Assembly: GCA_038729325.1 (NCBI GenBank)
Contig: JAVYSG010000001.1
Coordinates: 6,920 to 70,919, forward strand
Source: UBA509 sp038729325
Lineage (GTDB): Archaea > Thermoplasmatota > Thermoplasmata > Thermoplasmatales > Thermoplasmataceae
Length of the DNA: 64,000 bases
Reading direction: 5' to 3'
Shown here: piece by piece, positions 42,482 through 51,273 of the stretch
Numbering within the stretch: the first letter of the stretch is position 1
How the letters are laid out: each line of letters opens with the position of its first letter
The notes under the pieces: generated by a model
Seen by the model: the letters and a program-made list of their open reading frames with translations, nothing else
The model's database searches: none
What the model was told of the DNA's origin: nothing
Made by a program: the position numbers and the translations under genes

Positions 42482-43698
42482 TCAGATAATGGAAATGTGG
42501 AAGACAAGATGGAATATCTGACCCACAAGAAATGAGCCAAATGCGGCAAGAAGCGCAAGTGCTGCTGATTTCATGGCCTCCTTCCTCACGCTCATGTTCA
42601 TCGATATTGCCACGATTGAATTTGACACCGCCTGGGAAAATGCCACAAGGATCACTGCAAGTATCAGTGCATAAAGTACCGGAAGGAAGAGAAATGGTAT
42701 TATGGGTATTGCAGCGCCAAGGATATAGAACATTCCTGTGTTAATTGCAGCCCTCCTGCTCTCATTTCTGTATTTCTGGACCTTTGAGTCGTCCCGCTCC
42801 TCGTTGTTAAGTATTGCATTCCTGCGAATCTGCGATATCTTGAACTGCGCTTCTGAATTTGTGGCAAGATATGCCCCAACGCTCATGCTCATTGCACCGC
42901 TGACGCCCACAATGAGTCCGCCCATGGCGACATATATGTGATCTGAAATTATGGCTGTCAGGCCGGCCAGTGCCGCAAGAACCTCCACCAGCCCGTCACT
43001 GATGCCGTATATGACATTCCTGTTACGCTCCAGCTGCTCCCTGCTCTGGTCAAGAGTATAGCTGAAAACATCCTCGTGCTCAACCTCGTCATCAATTATC
43101 TTCTCAAGACCGGCTTTGAATTCAGGATCATCAGCTGCAAGAGGGNNNNNNNNNNNNNNNNNNNNNNNNNNNNNNNNNNNNNNNNNNNNNNNNNNNNNNN
43201 NNNNNNNNNNNNNNNNNNNNNNNNNNNNNNNNNNNNNNNNNNNNNCCTGTTACGCTCCAGCTGCTCCCTGCTCTGGTCAAGAGTATAGCTGAAAACATCC
43301 TCGTGCTCAACCTCGTCATCAATTATCTTCTCAAGACCGGCTTTGAATTCAGGATCATCAGCTGCAAGAGGGCCTGCCCTTCTGTAAGAAGCCACGGTTT
43401 CAACCTCACCGTGCTCCATTATCTTGGCTGTGAGTCCCGTACCGAGGATCCAGTGCAGGAAAAGCAGGAGAGAAACCCTGAAACTCCTTGGCCCAAGGTT
43501 GTCGACGTTCTCTCCATTTCTTTCAAGATAGGACTTCCAGAACTCAGAATGCTCTTTTTCTATGGCAGAAAGCCTTTCCAGAGATTGCCTGAGCCATGGA
43601 TCCTTTATACGCCTTGACAACCTGAGGTAAAAATCCATATCTGTAAGCTCATCCCTGTAGAAGTCCCGTGTTTTGATGATCTTCTCAGATACGTCCAT
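42482..43698 (-). CDS. Ferritin-like/VIT1 (CCC1) family iron-manganese transporter, split by an assembly gap
   Basis: Two open pieces on the same strand and in frame are interrupted by 100 N and a 127-base duplication. Joining 43698-43246 to 43018-42482 gives about 329 residues. Residues 1-150 are a rubrerythrin-like four-helix domain with E17, an ExxH at E47/H50 (AIEKEH) and another in DDEVEHED, likely a di-iron site. The rest is a VIT1/CCC1 membrane domain starting NVIYGISDGLVEVLAAL, with GVSGAMSMSVGAYLAT and about five spans. Known relatives move Fe2+ or Mn2+ across membranes. Loss of the first copy would leave a normal gene, so it is not a true pseudogene. Confidence 0.85.
43019..43145. 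repeat. First copy of the 127-base duplicated contig end
   Basis: The bases from 43019 to the N run match 43246-43372 exactly over 127 bases. This is an assembly overlap rather than a biological repeat. Confidence 0.9.
43146..43245. other. Assembly gap, 100 N
   Basis: Exactly 100 undetermined bases, the standard unknown-length spacer of scaffolding tools, flanked by identical 127-base ends. Confidence 0.99.
43246..43372. repeat. Second copy of the 127-base duplicated contig end
   Basis: Identical to 43019-43145. Removing the gap and one copy restores a single reading frame across the VIT1 gene. Confidence 0.9.
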
Positions 43699-43744
43699 CC
43701 TGACTACAGTGAAATGAGAGATAAATAGACTTCTTTATTATATT

Positions 43745-43767
43745 TATAATACGAAATACGTATTATA
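43745..43767. promoter_or_regulatory. Perfect palindrome in the VIT1 / aminotransferase divergent promoter
   Basis: TATAATACG and CGTATTATA form perfect 9-bp arms around AAATA. The site overlaps the probable minus-strand TATA element of the VIT1 gene (start 43698) and lies about 60 bases before the aminotransferase start. It is the strongest operator candidate in the window, plausibly for a metal-responsive repressor such as a DtxR-family protein; the regulator is not identified. Confidence 0.6.
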
Positions 43768-43789
43768 CATCCGTTTTTCTTTCAACAAG

Positions 43790-43800
43790 ATATATATTAT
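43790..43800 (+). promoter_or_regulatory. TATA box of the class III aminotransferase
   Basis: ATATATATTAT ends 26 bases before ATG 43826, allowing a leaderless or very short leader. Confidence 0.5.
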
Positions 43801-43825
43801 TGGCAAATATAAGTATTTGAGAACC

Positions 43826-45190
43826 ATGATGAAAGATGTTGAAAAATCTGAGAAATTGAACAGAATATCAATAAAGGTGACCCCACCGGGTCCCAAAGCC
43901 AGCAGGATTATCCAGGATGATGAAAAATATATGGTGACCAGCACAAAATCCCTGCCCATCGTTGCAGAAAGGGGTGATGGAGCCTTCATCCAGGATGTTG
44001 ACGGCAACGTCTACCTGGACTTTTCCACAGGTATCAGCGTCACCAATCTGGGACACGTGAATCCAAAAGTTACTGAGGCTGTGGAGAAGCAGCTTCACAG
44101 GCTCTGGCATTTTGCTGGCACAGACTTCTATTACAAGATTCAGGTCGATGCGGCAAGAGCACTGGAAAGCGTAACTCCGGGCAGTTTCCAGAAGAAGGTG
44201 TTCTTCACAAACAGCGGAACGGAAAGCACAGAAGCAGCCATAAAGATTGCCAAGGCGCACACAGGAAAACAGCAGTTCATTGGCTTCATAGGCGGATTTC
44301 ATGGAAGATCACAGGGTGCACTGTCATTCACAGCGTCCAGAGCGATCCACCACAAGGGTTTCTTCCCGTCCATGCCAGGGGTTGAGCATGCACCTTACCC
44401 CAATCCGTACAGAAACCCTTTCAACATAGATGGTTACGAGGAGCCTGATGAACTGGAAAACCGTGTTATTGACTTCATTGACAGGTACATGCTTCGCACA
44501 TACCTTCCCAAGGAGAATCTGGCTGGATTCCTGGTGGAACCGATACAGGGAGAGGGAGGATACATTGTTCCGCCTAAGAACTTCCACAGGAAACTCCGGA
44601 AACTGGCTGATGAGAACAACGCCGTGGTAATAATGGATGAGGTGCAGACAGGCATGGGCAGGACGGGTAAATTTTTCGCATCAGAGCATTTCGGAGTGGA
44701 ACCCGAGATCATAGGGCTTGCAAAGGCCATAGCAAACGGCATCCCAATGGGTGCAATCGTGGTAAAGAATTCACTGGACTTCTCGGAGGCAGGACTGCAC
44801 TCAAACACATTTGGCGGAAACCTTCTTGCCAGTGCTGCAGCTGTTGCCGTCATAGACACAATAAAGAGCGAGAATCTGCTGGATAATGCCACAAAACAGG
44901 GAGAATACTTCAAGAAGCGCCTTCTTGAGCTTCAGGAGAAACATGATATCATAGGAGATGTAAGAGGCATGGGGCTGATGCTAGCTGTGGACTTCGTTAA
45001 GGACAGAAAGACCAGGGAGCCTGCGACAAAATACAGGGACACCGTTGAACTCAAGGCCCTTGAGAATGGTCTCATTGTGCTGGCTGCAGGCCTGAGCGCC
45101 ATAAGACTGATCCCGGCCCTTAACATAACAAGGGACCAGATAGATATGGGTGTGGAAGCCCTGGAGAAGGCCATTGTGGCCTCTTACTAA
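43826..45190 (+). CDS. Class III aminotransferase (4-aminobutyrate aminotransferase-like)
   Basis: About 454 residues of fold-type I, subgroup II (OAT/GABA-T). FTNSGTESTEAAIKIAKAHT holds the phosphate-binding site, GFHGRSQGALSFTAS and FLVEPIQGEGGYIVP follow, then VIMDEVQTGMGRTGKFFA and IIGLAKAIANGIPMGAIV with the PLP lysine. Archaeal relatives include ornithine/GABA aminotransferases and amino acid racemases, so the substrate is open. ATG 43826 or 43829 is preferred to TTG 43817 because of the TATA spacing. The stop overlaps the convergent nuclease gene by 4 bases. Confidence 0.9.
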   Translation: MMKDVEKSEKLNRISIKVTPPGPKASRIIQDDEKYMVTSTKSLPIVAERGDGAFIQDVDGNVYLDFSTGISVTNLGHVNPKVTEAVEKQLHRLWHFAGTDFYYKIQVDAARALESVTPGSFQKKVFFTNSGTESTEAAIKIAKAHTGKQQFIGFIGGFHGRSQGALSFTASRAIHHKGFFPSMPGVEHAPYPNPYRNPFNIDGYEEPDELENRVIDFIDRYMLRTYLPKENLAGFLVEPIQGEGGYIVPPKNFHRKLRKLADENNAVVIMDEVQTGMGRTGKFFASEHFGVEPEIIGLAKAIANGIPMGAIVVKNSLDFSEAGLHSNTFGGNLLASAAAVAVIDTIKSENLLDNATKQGEYFKKRLLELQEKHDIIGDVRGMGLMLAVDFVKDRKTREPATKYRDTVELKALENGLIVLAAGLSAIRLIPALNITRDQIDMGVEALEKAIVASY

Positions 45191-45702
45191 ATTTCCTGGT
45201 TCATATAGTCTATCAGTTTTGTGAGGGGCATACCCTCAGCCCATTTTAAAATAAAGTTGCCGTTTTTTGTTTCACCAACGTCCGGAATTATTTCATACAG
45301 GTGGCGTATTCGTCCCTCAGGGCTGGCTGGAATGGTGAATATGCGCCACGGGTCCCCTCCAACGCTTTTCAGCCTGTAGGCATAGACAACAAAGAGTCCT
45401 GCACGCTGGCAGAGATCCCTCAGACGGGTGGCCTGATCCTGCCTCTGTCCGGAAGATTCAGTGAACATTATTGTGTCGTTCACGGATGATTTTACCTCTA
45501 TGATCATTGAGTAATCGTGCCTGAGAGCAATAAGGTCAGCACCAAGAGAACCCGCTGAACGCGTAACAAAAAAAGGGCGCGTGACTATGGACCTGAGTGC
45601 GTCCTGCGATGGGGGATCAAGTCTTTTCAGCAACCTCGATATAACATTCTCATTACCGGAGAGTATTCCGGACAGTTCCCTTTCATAGATGCTGCCGTTC
45701 AA
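45187..45702 (-). CDS. Hjc-like Holliday junction resolvase family nuclease
   Basis: A 171-residue protein with the PD-(D/E)xK core: E9 in YERELSG, D56 in SAGSLGADLIAL and E69-x-K71 in MIIEVKSS, preceded by FFVTRSAGS. This is the Hjc order. Hjc proteins are usually 120-140 residues; here there is an insert of about 25 residues between helix 1 and the first strand (ISRLLKRLDPPSQDALRS) and a longer C-terminus. It may resolve four-way junctions in recombination, or be a divergent relative. The start is TTG 45702, since no in-frame ATG precedes the motif. Confidence 0.75.
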   Translation of the reverse strand: MNGSIYERELSGILSGNENVISRLLKRLDPPSQDALRSIVTRPFFVTRSAGSLGADLIALRHDYSMIIEVKSSVNDTIMFTESSGQRQDQATRLRDLCQRAGLFVVYAYRLKSVGGDPWRIFTIPASPEGRIRHLYEIIPDVGETKNGNFILKWAEGMPLTKLIDYMNQEI

Positions 45703-45870
45703 GAGATCAGGTGCTATTTCTCACAGGTAATATAAGCTTGGTGTCGGAATGAACTGCGAACCCCTTTATTATATTTGAGCTGCTTATATACCATATATAG
45801 ATATTGTCCAATATATTAAGTATTATAATTAAATTAATAATTGCCCCGTGTCTGATATTACGAGAACAAA

Positions 45871-47274
45871 ATGTCAGATGATCCTTATGTATATCTGGAT
45901 AACAAGAAACTAGGTTTCTTCCACTGGAAAAGCATGATTACAACAGGGATGGGAGTGTTCACTGACGGATATGACCTTTCATCCATAGGCATAGTTCTTC
46001 CATTGGTGCTTTTATCGTTCGGAATCAAGAGCCTGACAGGGATAGAGTCTTCTCTTCTAGCCGGATCCGCCCTTATAGGTGCAGTGATTGGTGCCCTGAT
46101 TTTCGGCCTCCTGGCAAATGGAGGCAGAAAGCGTTTTTATGGTCTTGATGTGACCATAATGGCAGTTGCAGCCGTTCTGCAGATATTCGCCGCCAATCCC
46201 CTTGAACTGATCCTAATCAGGACCGTCCTGGGAATTGGTGTTGGAGCAGACTATGTGCTCTCACCCATGATAATGGGGGAACACGCAAACGCCAGGGATC
46301 GCGGTAAAATAATTGCCCTAGGATTTGGGTTACTCTGGGGCTTCGGTGCCACAGTGGCAGCAGTGGTTTACCTTGGTTTGCATGGAGTCGTGTCCGATTC
46401 CATACTTTGGAGGGTTGTTCTGGCAGCTGGGTCTATCCCGGCGGTTGCCGTAATATACCTGAGAAGAAAAATGCCAGAAACGGCAAGATATCTGGGTAGA
46501 ATCAAGGGAGACCAGTCAGGTGCAGCTGAAGTCATACACGAGATAAGTGGCAGTAATGTTGATCCTGTCACCATAACGAGGGATAGTAATGGTCTCGGGT
46601 ACTATCTCAGGAAGCAGTGGAAGGTTTTCCTGGCTGCTTCGGTGTTGTGGTTCATGTTCGACATGGTGGCCTATTCCGGGATTCTCTTCGGGCCCAGCCT
46701 CATCGCAAAAGGCCTTGGGATAAATCCTGGTGACTTTCAACTTCTGATGGAGGGATTCTTTGTGATACCCGGAGGCCTCATCGCCCTGTCACTCATAGAT
46801 AAGAGGGGAAGAAAACCACTTCAGATTGCCGGATTCATTGGAATGGCTGTTGCTCTTGTATCCTTTGGAGTGTACAATCACATTGCTGGAATCACGGCAA
46901 TACCTGCAGTTGCACTTTTGCTCTATGGATCCCAGAATCTGTTTCAGCAAGCCGGTCCGGGTTCAGTTTCAGCCTCTGGAATTCTTGGCATTGAACTTGC
47001 CCCAACAAAGATCAGAGGAACCATACAGGCTCTGACGGTGGCATCCGGAAGGATGGGCGCTACAGTATCCACATTCATTTTCCCGTATCTTTTCGGTGTT
47101 TATGGCGAGTCTTTTGCTGTATATTTTCTCGGAGCTATTGCCGTAATTGCTGCCATTGTCACTCTGGTAGGAATCCCTGAAACAGCCAGAGAAGGCCTGG
47201 AGAAGACATCAAGGGAAATTATGCACAATTCTGGAAAATCACAGATTGCTCCGGAAACAGGTGTCAAACAATGA
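45871..47274 (+). CDS. MFS transporter of the phosphate:H+ symporter (PHS) type
   Basis: A 467-residue carrier with twelve spans. The first span GMGVFTDGYDLSSIGIVLPL carries the TDxYDL motif of PHS-family members, and IRTVLGIGVGADYVLSPMIM resembles the second conserved block. RKMPETARY is the sugar/phosphate-transporter PESxR-like motif after span 6, and a second PETAREG follows span 12. Substrate could be inorganic phosphate or an organic acid. Upstream is an A/T-rich region with TAATTAAATTAATAATTG at about 45826-45842. The stop overlaps surE by 4 bases (ATGA). Confidence 0.85.
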   Translation: MSDDPYVYLDNKKLGFFHWKSMITTGMGVFTDGYDLSSIGIVLPLVLLSFGIKSLTGIESSLLAGSALIGAVIGALIFGLLANGGRKRFYGLDVTIMAVAAVLQIFAANPLELILIRTVLGIGVGADYVLSPMIMGEHANARDRGKIIALGFGLLWGFGATVAAVVYLGLHGVVSDSILWRVVLAAGSIPAVAVIYLRRKMPETARYLGRIKGDQSGAAEVIHEISGSNVDPVTITRDSNGLGYYLRKQWKVFLAASVLWFMFDMVAYSGILFGPSLIAKGLGINPGDFQLLMEGFFVIPGGLIALSLIDKRGRKPLQIAGFIGMAVALVSFGVYNHIAGITAIPAVALLLYGSQNLFQQAGPGSVSASGILGIELAPTKIRGTIQALTVASGRMGATVSTFIFPYLFGVYGESFAVYFLGAIAVIAAIVTLVGIPETAREGLEKTSREIMHNSGKSQIAPETGVKQ

Positions 47275-48050
47275 TAGTTCTTACAAACGACGACGGAATC
47301 TTCAGCCCCGGGATCAGGTCCCTGGCAAAATCCCTGCGAAGTGCTGGAATGGATGTGGTGATTGTTGCACCTTCCCAGGAAAGAAGCGGATCCGGAATGT
47401 CAATAACCCTGTCGAAGTCGGTTGAATATGTGAAGATCAACCTGGATGGGCACCAGGCGTATTCTGTAAGAGGAACGCCGGCAGATTGCGTGCTGTTTTC
47501 CTTGAATATCTTATTCCCTGACGAGATAGATGCCGTTGTAAGCGGCACAAACGCCGGGATTAACGCTGGCTATGGAATTATATTCAACAGCGGCACAATG
47601 TCCGCAGCCCTGCTGGCATCAATGCTGGGCTTGCCTTCATTCGCATTCTCACAGTATGTTACAGTAGAAAACCGCAATAGTTTCGAAACTTATGAAAACG
47701 GAGCCAAGGTTGCAGCCAGAATAGTTTTAGATTTTCTGAATTCCAGCAAGCGCGTCGTCGGGATGATCAACGTCAACTTTCCGGATAAGGTTGACGAAAA
47801 TACTGGAATAGTTGAGGTACCTTTCTCCAGATATCCCCTGTACAGAAAAAAAATTATTTTCAACTACAGGACGGAAAAAATGGGATCTTTCCGAATCTTG
47901 CCAGTTCAGGAAATACCAGAAACTTCAAGCAGGATTGATGATATCTCTGCAGTACTTCATTCAGGTCTCATATCCATGACAAAGATCCCCATAACGGGAG
48001 AAACTGTTAATGGACCTGAAAACGAAATTCTAACCGGTGAAGAGTTGTGA
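47271..48050 (+). CDS. surE: 5'/3'-nucleotidase SurE
   Basis: A 259-residue metal-dependent nucleoside monophosphate phosphatase. MIVLTNDDGIFSPGIRSL has the metal-binding Asp pair, APSQERSGSGMSIT follows, and VSGTNAGINAGYGIIFNSGTM has the active-site Asn and Ser. The later segment VGMINVNFP is typical. It overlaps the carrier gene by 4 bases, so release of phosphate from nucleotides and phosphate-type transport may be linked. Confidence 0.93.
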   Translation: MIVLTNDDGIFSPGIRSLAKSLRSAGMDVVIVAPSQERSGSGMSITLSKSVEYVKINLDGHQAYSVRGTPADCVLFSLNILFPDEIDAVVSGTNAGINAGYGIIFNSGTMSAALLASMLGLPSFAFSQYVTVENRNSFETYENGAKVAARIVLDFLNSSKRVVGMINVNFPDKVDENTGIVEVPFSRYPLYRKKIIFNYRTEKMGSFRILPVQEIPETSSRIDDISAVLHSGLISMTKIPITGETVNGPENEILTGEEL

Positions 48051-48079
48051 ACCGGAAGAATGCATATTTCGGTCATTTA

Positions 48080-49240
48080 TTAAAAATTCAGATGCTGGGA
48101 GAATATTTCACTGGCGGTCAGTGCACTTCCATCCTCAACTTTCTTTCCCATTTCCTTCAATGCGGATTCTATTGTATTAAGAGCTGTTACAATGTGAGCA
48201 GGCTGCACCCACCCCATGTGCCCTACCCTGAAGTACCTGTCACGCACAGCAGGATGCACTCCGGCACCGAATTCCACTCCTTTTTTCATGCTTCTCTGCA
48301 GAAAATCAGCAATATTTATGCCGTCAACAATCACGCCGGTAACAGTGTTGCTTCTTAATTTCTCTGATGCCAGAACTTCCAGTCCCAGGTGTTCTATGCC
48401 GGCCCTGAATGCCTGTGAACATACCTCGTGGCGTCTTATTCTTGACTCCATGGTCTCCGATCTGATCAGATCAACGCTCTTCTTTATTGAAAACACTGTA
48501 CCTATTGGCGGAGTTGCGAAATATCCGCCTCCTCCCGCGAGAAACTTATTCATTATATCTGACCAGTTTCTGAGATCGGCGAAATAGCCGCTTATGGACT
48601 CACCTCTGAGCTTCTCCATTGCTCCTGGAGATGCCACAAGCAGACCTGCGCCAGCCTGGGCCCCCATGGCCTTCTGGCTTGCCGTAAGGCAGACGTCTAT
48701 GCCCCACTGCGATGCTTTCATGGTCTCTCCACCTATGCTTGCAACTCCATCCACGATAACCAGATCGACATGTTTCCTGACAGCCTTTGCAACAGATGCC
48801 ACATCAAGACGTACGCCTGTGCTGGTTTCCACCTGCGTCATTGCCACAGCAAAGTACTTGCCTGAGGATACTTCACGGTCAATGTCTTCGATGGGGACAG
48901 CCATTCCCGCCTCAGACTTCAGCACCTTTGTCTCCACAGGGTATCTGGATAATATTGCCTCCCAGCGATCTCCAAATACTCCATTGCTCACCACCAGTAT
49001 GCGAGATCCGCGGGGTATGAACGAAATGACACTCTCCATTGCAACTGTTCCGCTTCCAGGCAGTATGAAAGGTGTGTATGAACTGTCAGATCCGGTAACA
49101 TACCTGAAACCCTCAAGCGAATCCCTCATTGCACTGTTAAATTCAGGGGATGCAAAACCTATATTGGGCTGAACAGCAGCCGACAGCACATCATAATTGC
49201 CAATGGATGGCCCCACATGCATCAATATCCTTGAAGTCAT
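48080..49240 (-). CDS. Class V aminotransferase (serine-pyruvate / alanine-glyoxylate type)
   Basis: A 386-residue PLP enzyme. It starts MTSRILMHVGPSIGN (the MxPGP-type opening), has PGSGTVAMESVISF, TQVETSTGVRLD, VDGVASIGGETM and LTASQKAMGAQAG with the PLP lysine. Relatives make glycine from glyoxylate or serine/pyruvate interconversions; the precise donor is unresolved. It is a single gene, convergent with surE. Confidence 0.88.
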   Translation of the reverse strand: MTSRILMHVGPSIGNYDVLSAAVQPNIGFASPEFNSAMRDSLEGFRYVTGSDSSYTPFILPGSGTVAMESVISFIPRGSRILVVSNGVFGDRWEAILSRYPVETKVLKSEAGMAVPIEDIDREVSSGKYFAVAMTQVETSTGVRLDVASVAKAVRKHVDLVIVDGVASIGGETMKASQWGIDVCLTASQKAMGAQAGAGLLVASPGAMEKLRGESISGYFADLRNWSDIMNKFLAGGGGYFATPPIGTVFSIKKSVDLIRSETMESRIRRHEVCSQAFRAGIEHLGLEVLASEKLRSNTVTGVIVDGINIADFLQRSMKKGVEFGAGVHPAVRDRYFRVGHMGWVQPAHIVTALNTIESALKEMGKKVEDGSALTASEIFSQHLNF

Positions 49241-49377
49241 GAATATTCATGCTACAATGGCATAAAACTGTTGCACACACTCATCCATTCTCCAGGTGAA
49301 ATAAAAAATCATCACCTTATTCACTGGCCAACTGCAGTGATCGCAAAATTATTGTTTTGTCCGGGAGTATGGTGTTT

Positions 49378-51273
49378 ATGTCAGAAATGGTCTACAGTCC
49401 ACCGGACCCGCAATCAACAAACATAATGAAATTGGCAAAAAAACATGGAATACAAACGCTTGTTGAACTCTATGATAGGGCTGATTCAGATCCGGTATGG
49501 TTCTGGCCCGCAGTTATAGAGGACTGCAGCATAACTTTCAGAAGGCCGTATCAACAGGTGATGGATGACAGCAAAGGAAAGCCGTGGACCAGATGGTTTA
49601 TCGGAGGCCATATTAACATTACGCATAACTGTGTGGAGAAATACGCCTATTCGGACAGACCTGCAGTGAAATTTGAGACTGAGGACGGCAGTTCCGGAAC
49701 CATGAGTTTCAGGGAACTGGACAGAGTGACAGGCAAACTTGGCGGTTTTCTCCTGAAAGCAGGCATTGAGAAGGGTGACAGAGTCGGTATCTATATGCCT
49801 CCCTCGCTGGAGGGGGTTGTTGCACTGTATTCTGTCCTCAGGATAGGCGCCGTCGCTGTGCCGGTATTTTCAGGTTACGGTATAGAAGCTGTCAGGACAA
49901 GGATCCGGGATTCTGGCGCAAAGGCACTTTTCTCATTCGCGTTCTATTCCAGGAAAGGAAAGAAAATTGATATGCGATCAACAGTAACTTCCATTCCGGA
50001 TATAATTCACATAGTCAAGGACGCAGAATCATCTGATGTTTATGACTTCTGGAAGAGCGTTGATTCCGGAACCTATGTTAAAGCTGCAGATACTGAATCA
50101 GAGGATCCGGCCATAATGCTCTATACCTCTGGCACCACTGGGAAACCTAAGGGAACTGTGCACGTCCACGGTGGTAGCTTTATAAATATTGTGAAGGAAG
50201 TAAAATATTATATGGACATGCGAACAGAGGACACCCTCTTCTGGATATCTGATCTTGGCTGGATGATGGGACCGTGGTCTATTCTTGGAGCCAACGCACT
50301 TGGCGGATCAATTTTCGTTTATGATGGAGCTGTTGATTATCCTGATACTGAGAGGCTCTGGAAGCTAATTTCATCGCATGACGTCACGCTTCTTGGTGTA
50401 TCTCCAACGCTGGTAAGGTCATTGAAATCCAGAAATGCTGCCTTCCCAATGCCATCCGTGAGAGTTTTTGGGTCCACAGGTGAGCCATGGGACGAGGAAT
50501 CATGGCTATGGCTTTTCAGAGAAATTGGATCTGGAAAAACCCCAATAGCAAATATTTCAGGAGGAACAGACATAATTGGCTGCTTCCTGGCCTCCACGCC
50601 TGCCATACCGCTCATGCCAAGGTGCCTTTACCGCGGGCTTGGCATGAATACATCTGTATTCAGCGAAGACGGCAGAGAGGTACTGGATCAGGTAGGGTAC
50701 CTTGTATCAAAGAGCCACTGTCCATCCATGACCCGGGGAATATGGGGGCAACCCGAGAAATATCTGGAGACCTACTGGTCACAGTTTAATGACATATGGG
50801 TTCAGGGAGACTGGGCAATGAGGGATCGGGATGGTTATTATTTCCTGTTCGGAAGATCGGATGATGTCATCAAGGTGTCTGGAAAGAGGCTAGGACCAAA
50901 TGAAATTGAGAATGCGGTCATGGAAGTGCCTGGTGTTGCTGAATCTGCAGTCATAGGGGTACCGGATGCCGTGAAGGGAGAATCAGTTGTCGTATTCTAT
51001 ACGGGATCCAACAGCGAAGAAACAATGGATGCCATCAGGAATAAAATTGAAGACAGTATGGGCCGATCATTCCTTCCAAAGTTTACCATATGGCTTCCAC
51101 AGCTTCCCAAGACCAGGAACGGCAAGATAGTGAGAAGGGTCGTGAAAAGAGCCTTCCTGGGGCAGGACCCTGGCGATGTGAGCAATCTTGAGGATACAGC
51201 CATAATGGACTACATAAGGGAAGTTGGCAGGATCAGGGACAGACCTGATGATTTCGGGGGAATGCCGCAGTGA
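49378..51273 (+). CDS. Acyl/acetyl-CoA synthetase (AMP-forming)
   Basis: About 631 residues of the ANL superfamily. The ATP loop is LYTSGTTGKPKGTVHVH. The acetyl-CoA synthetase-like stretch is SDLGWMMGPWSILGAN, followed by GSTGEPWDEESWLWLF, GDWAMRDRDGYYFLFGR and the catalytic lysine segment PKTRNGKIVRR. The N-terminal ACAS domain (FIGGHINITHNCVEKY-like) points to acetyl, propionyl or branched short-chain acids. ATG 49378 (MSEMVYSPPD) fits an AAAATTATTG box centred about 29 bases upstream; ATG 49369 is also possible. The stop overlaps the next gene start (GTGA). Confidence 0.9.
   Translation: MSEMVYSPPDPQSTNIMKLAKKHGIQTLVELYDRADSDPVWFWPAVIEDCSITFRRPYQQVMDDSKGKPWTRWFIGGHINITHNCVEKYAYSDRPAVKFETEDGSSGTMSFRELDRVTGKLGGFLLKAGIEKGDRVGIYMPPSLEGVVALYSVLRIGAVAVPVFSGYGIEAVRTRIRDSGAKALFSFAFYSRKGKKIDMRSTVTSIPDIIHIVKDAESSDVYDFWKSVDSGTYVKAADTESEDPAIMLYTSGTTGKPKGTVHVHGGSFINIVKEVKYYMDMRTEDTLFWISDLGWMMGPWSILGANALGGSIFVYDGAVDYPDTERLWKLISSHDVTLLGVSPTLVRSLKSRNAAFPMPSVRVFGSTGEPWDEESWLWLFREIGSGKTPIANISGGTDIIGCFLASTPAIPLMPRCLYRGLGMNTSVFSEDGREVLDQVGYLVSKSHCPSMTRGIWGQPEKYLETYWSQFNDIWVQGDWAMRDRDGYYFLFGRSDDVIKVSGKRLGPNEIENAVMEVPGVAESAVIGVPDAVKGESVVVFYTGSNSEETMDAIRNKIEDSMGRSFLPKFTIWLPQLPKTRNGKIVRRVVKRAFLGQDPGDVSNLEDTAIMDYIREVGRIRDRPDDFGGMPQ

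Noticed and set aside
43019..43372. Direct repeat of 127 bases, which could be read as a mobile-element or tandem duplication
   Set aside because: The copies are identical, abut a 100-N gap and match a k-mer-size contig overlap; it is an assembly artefact.
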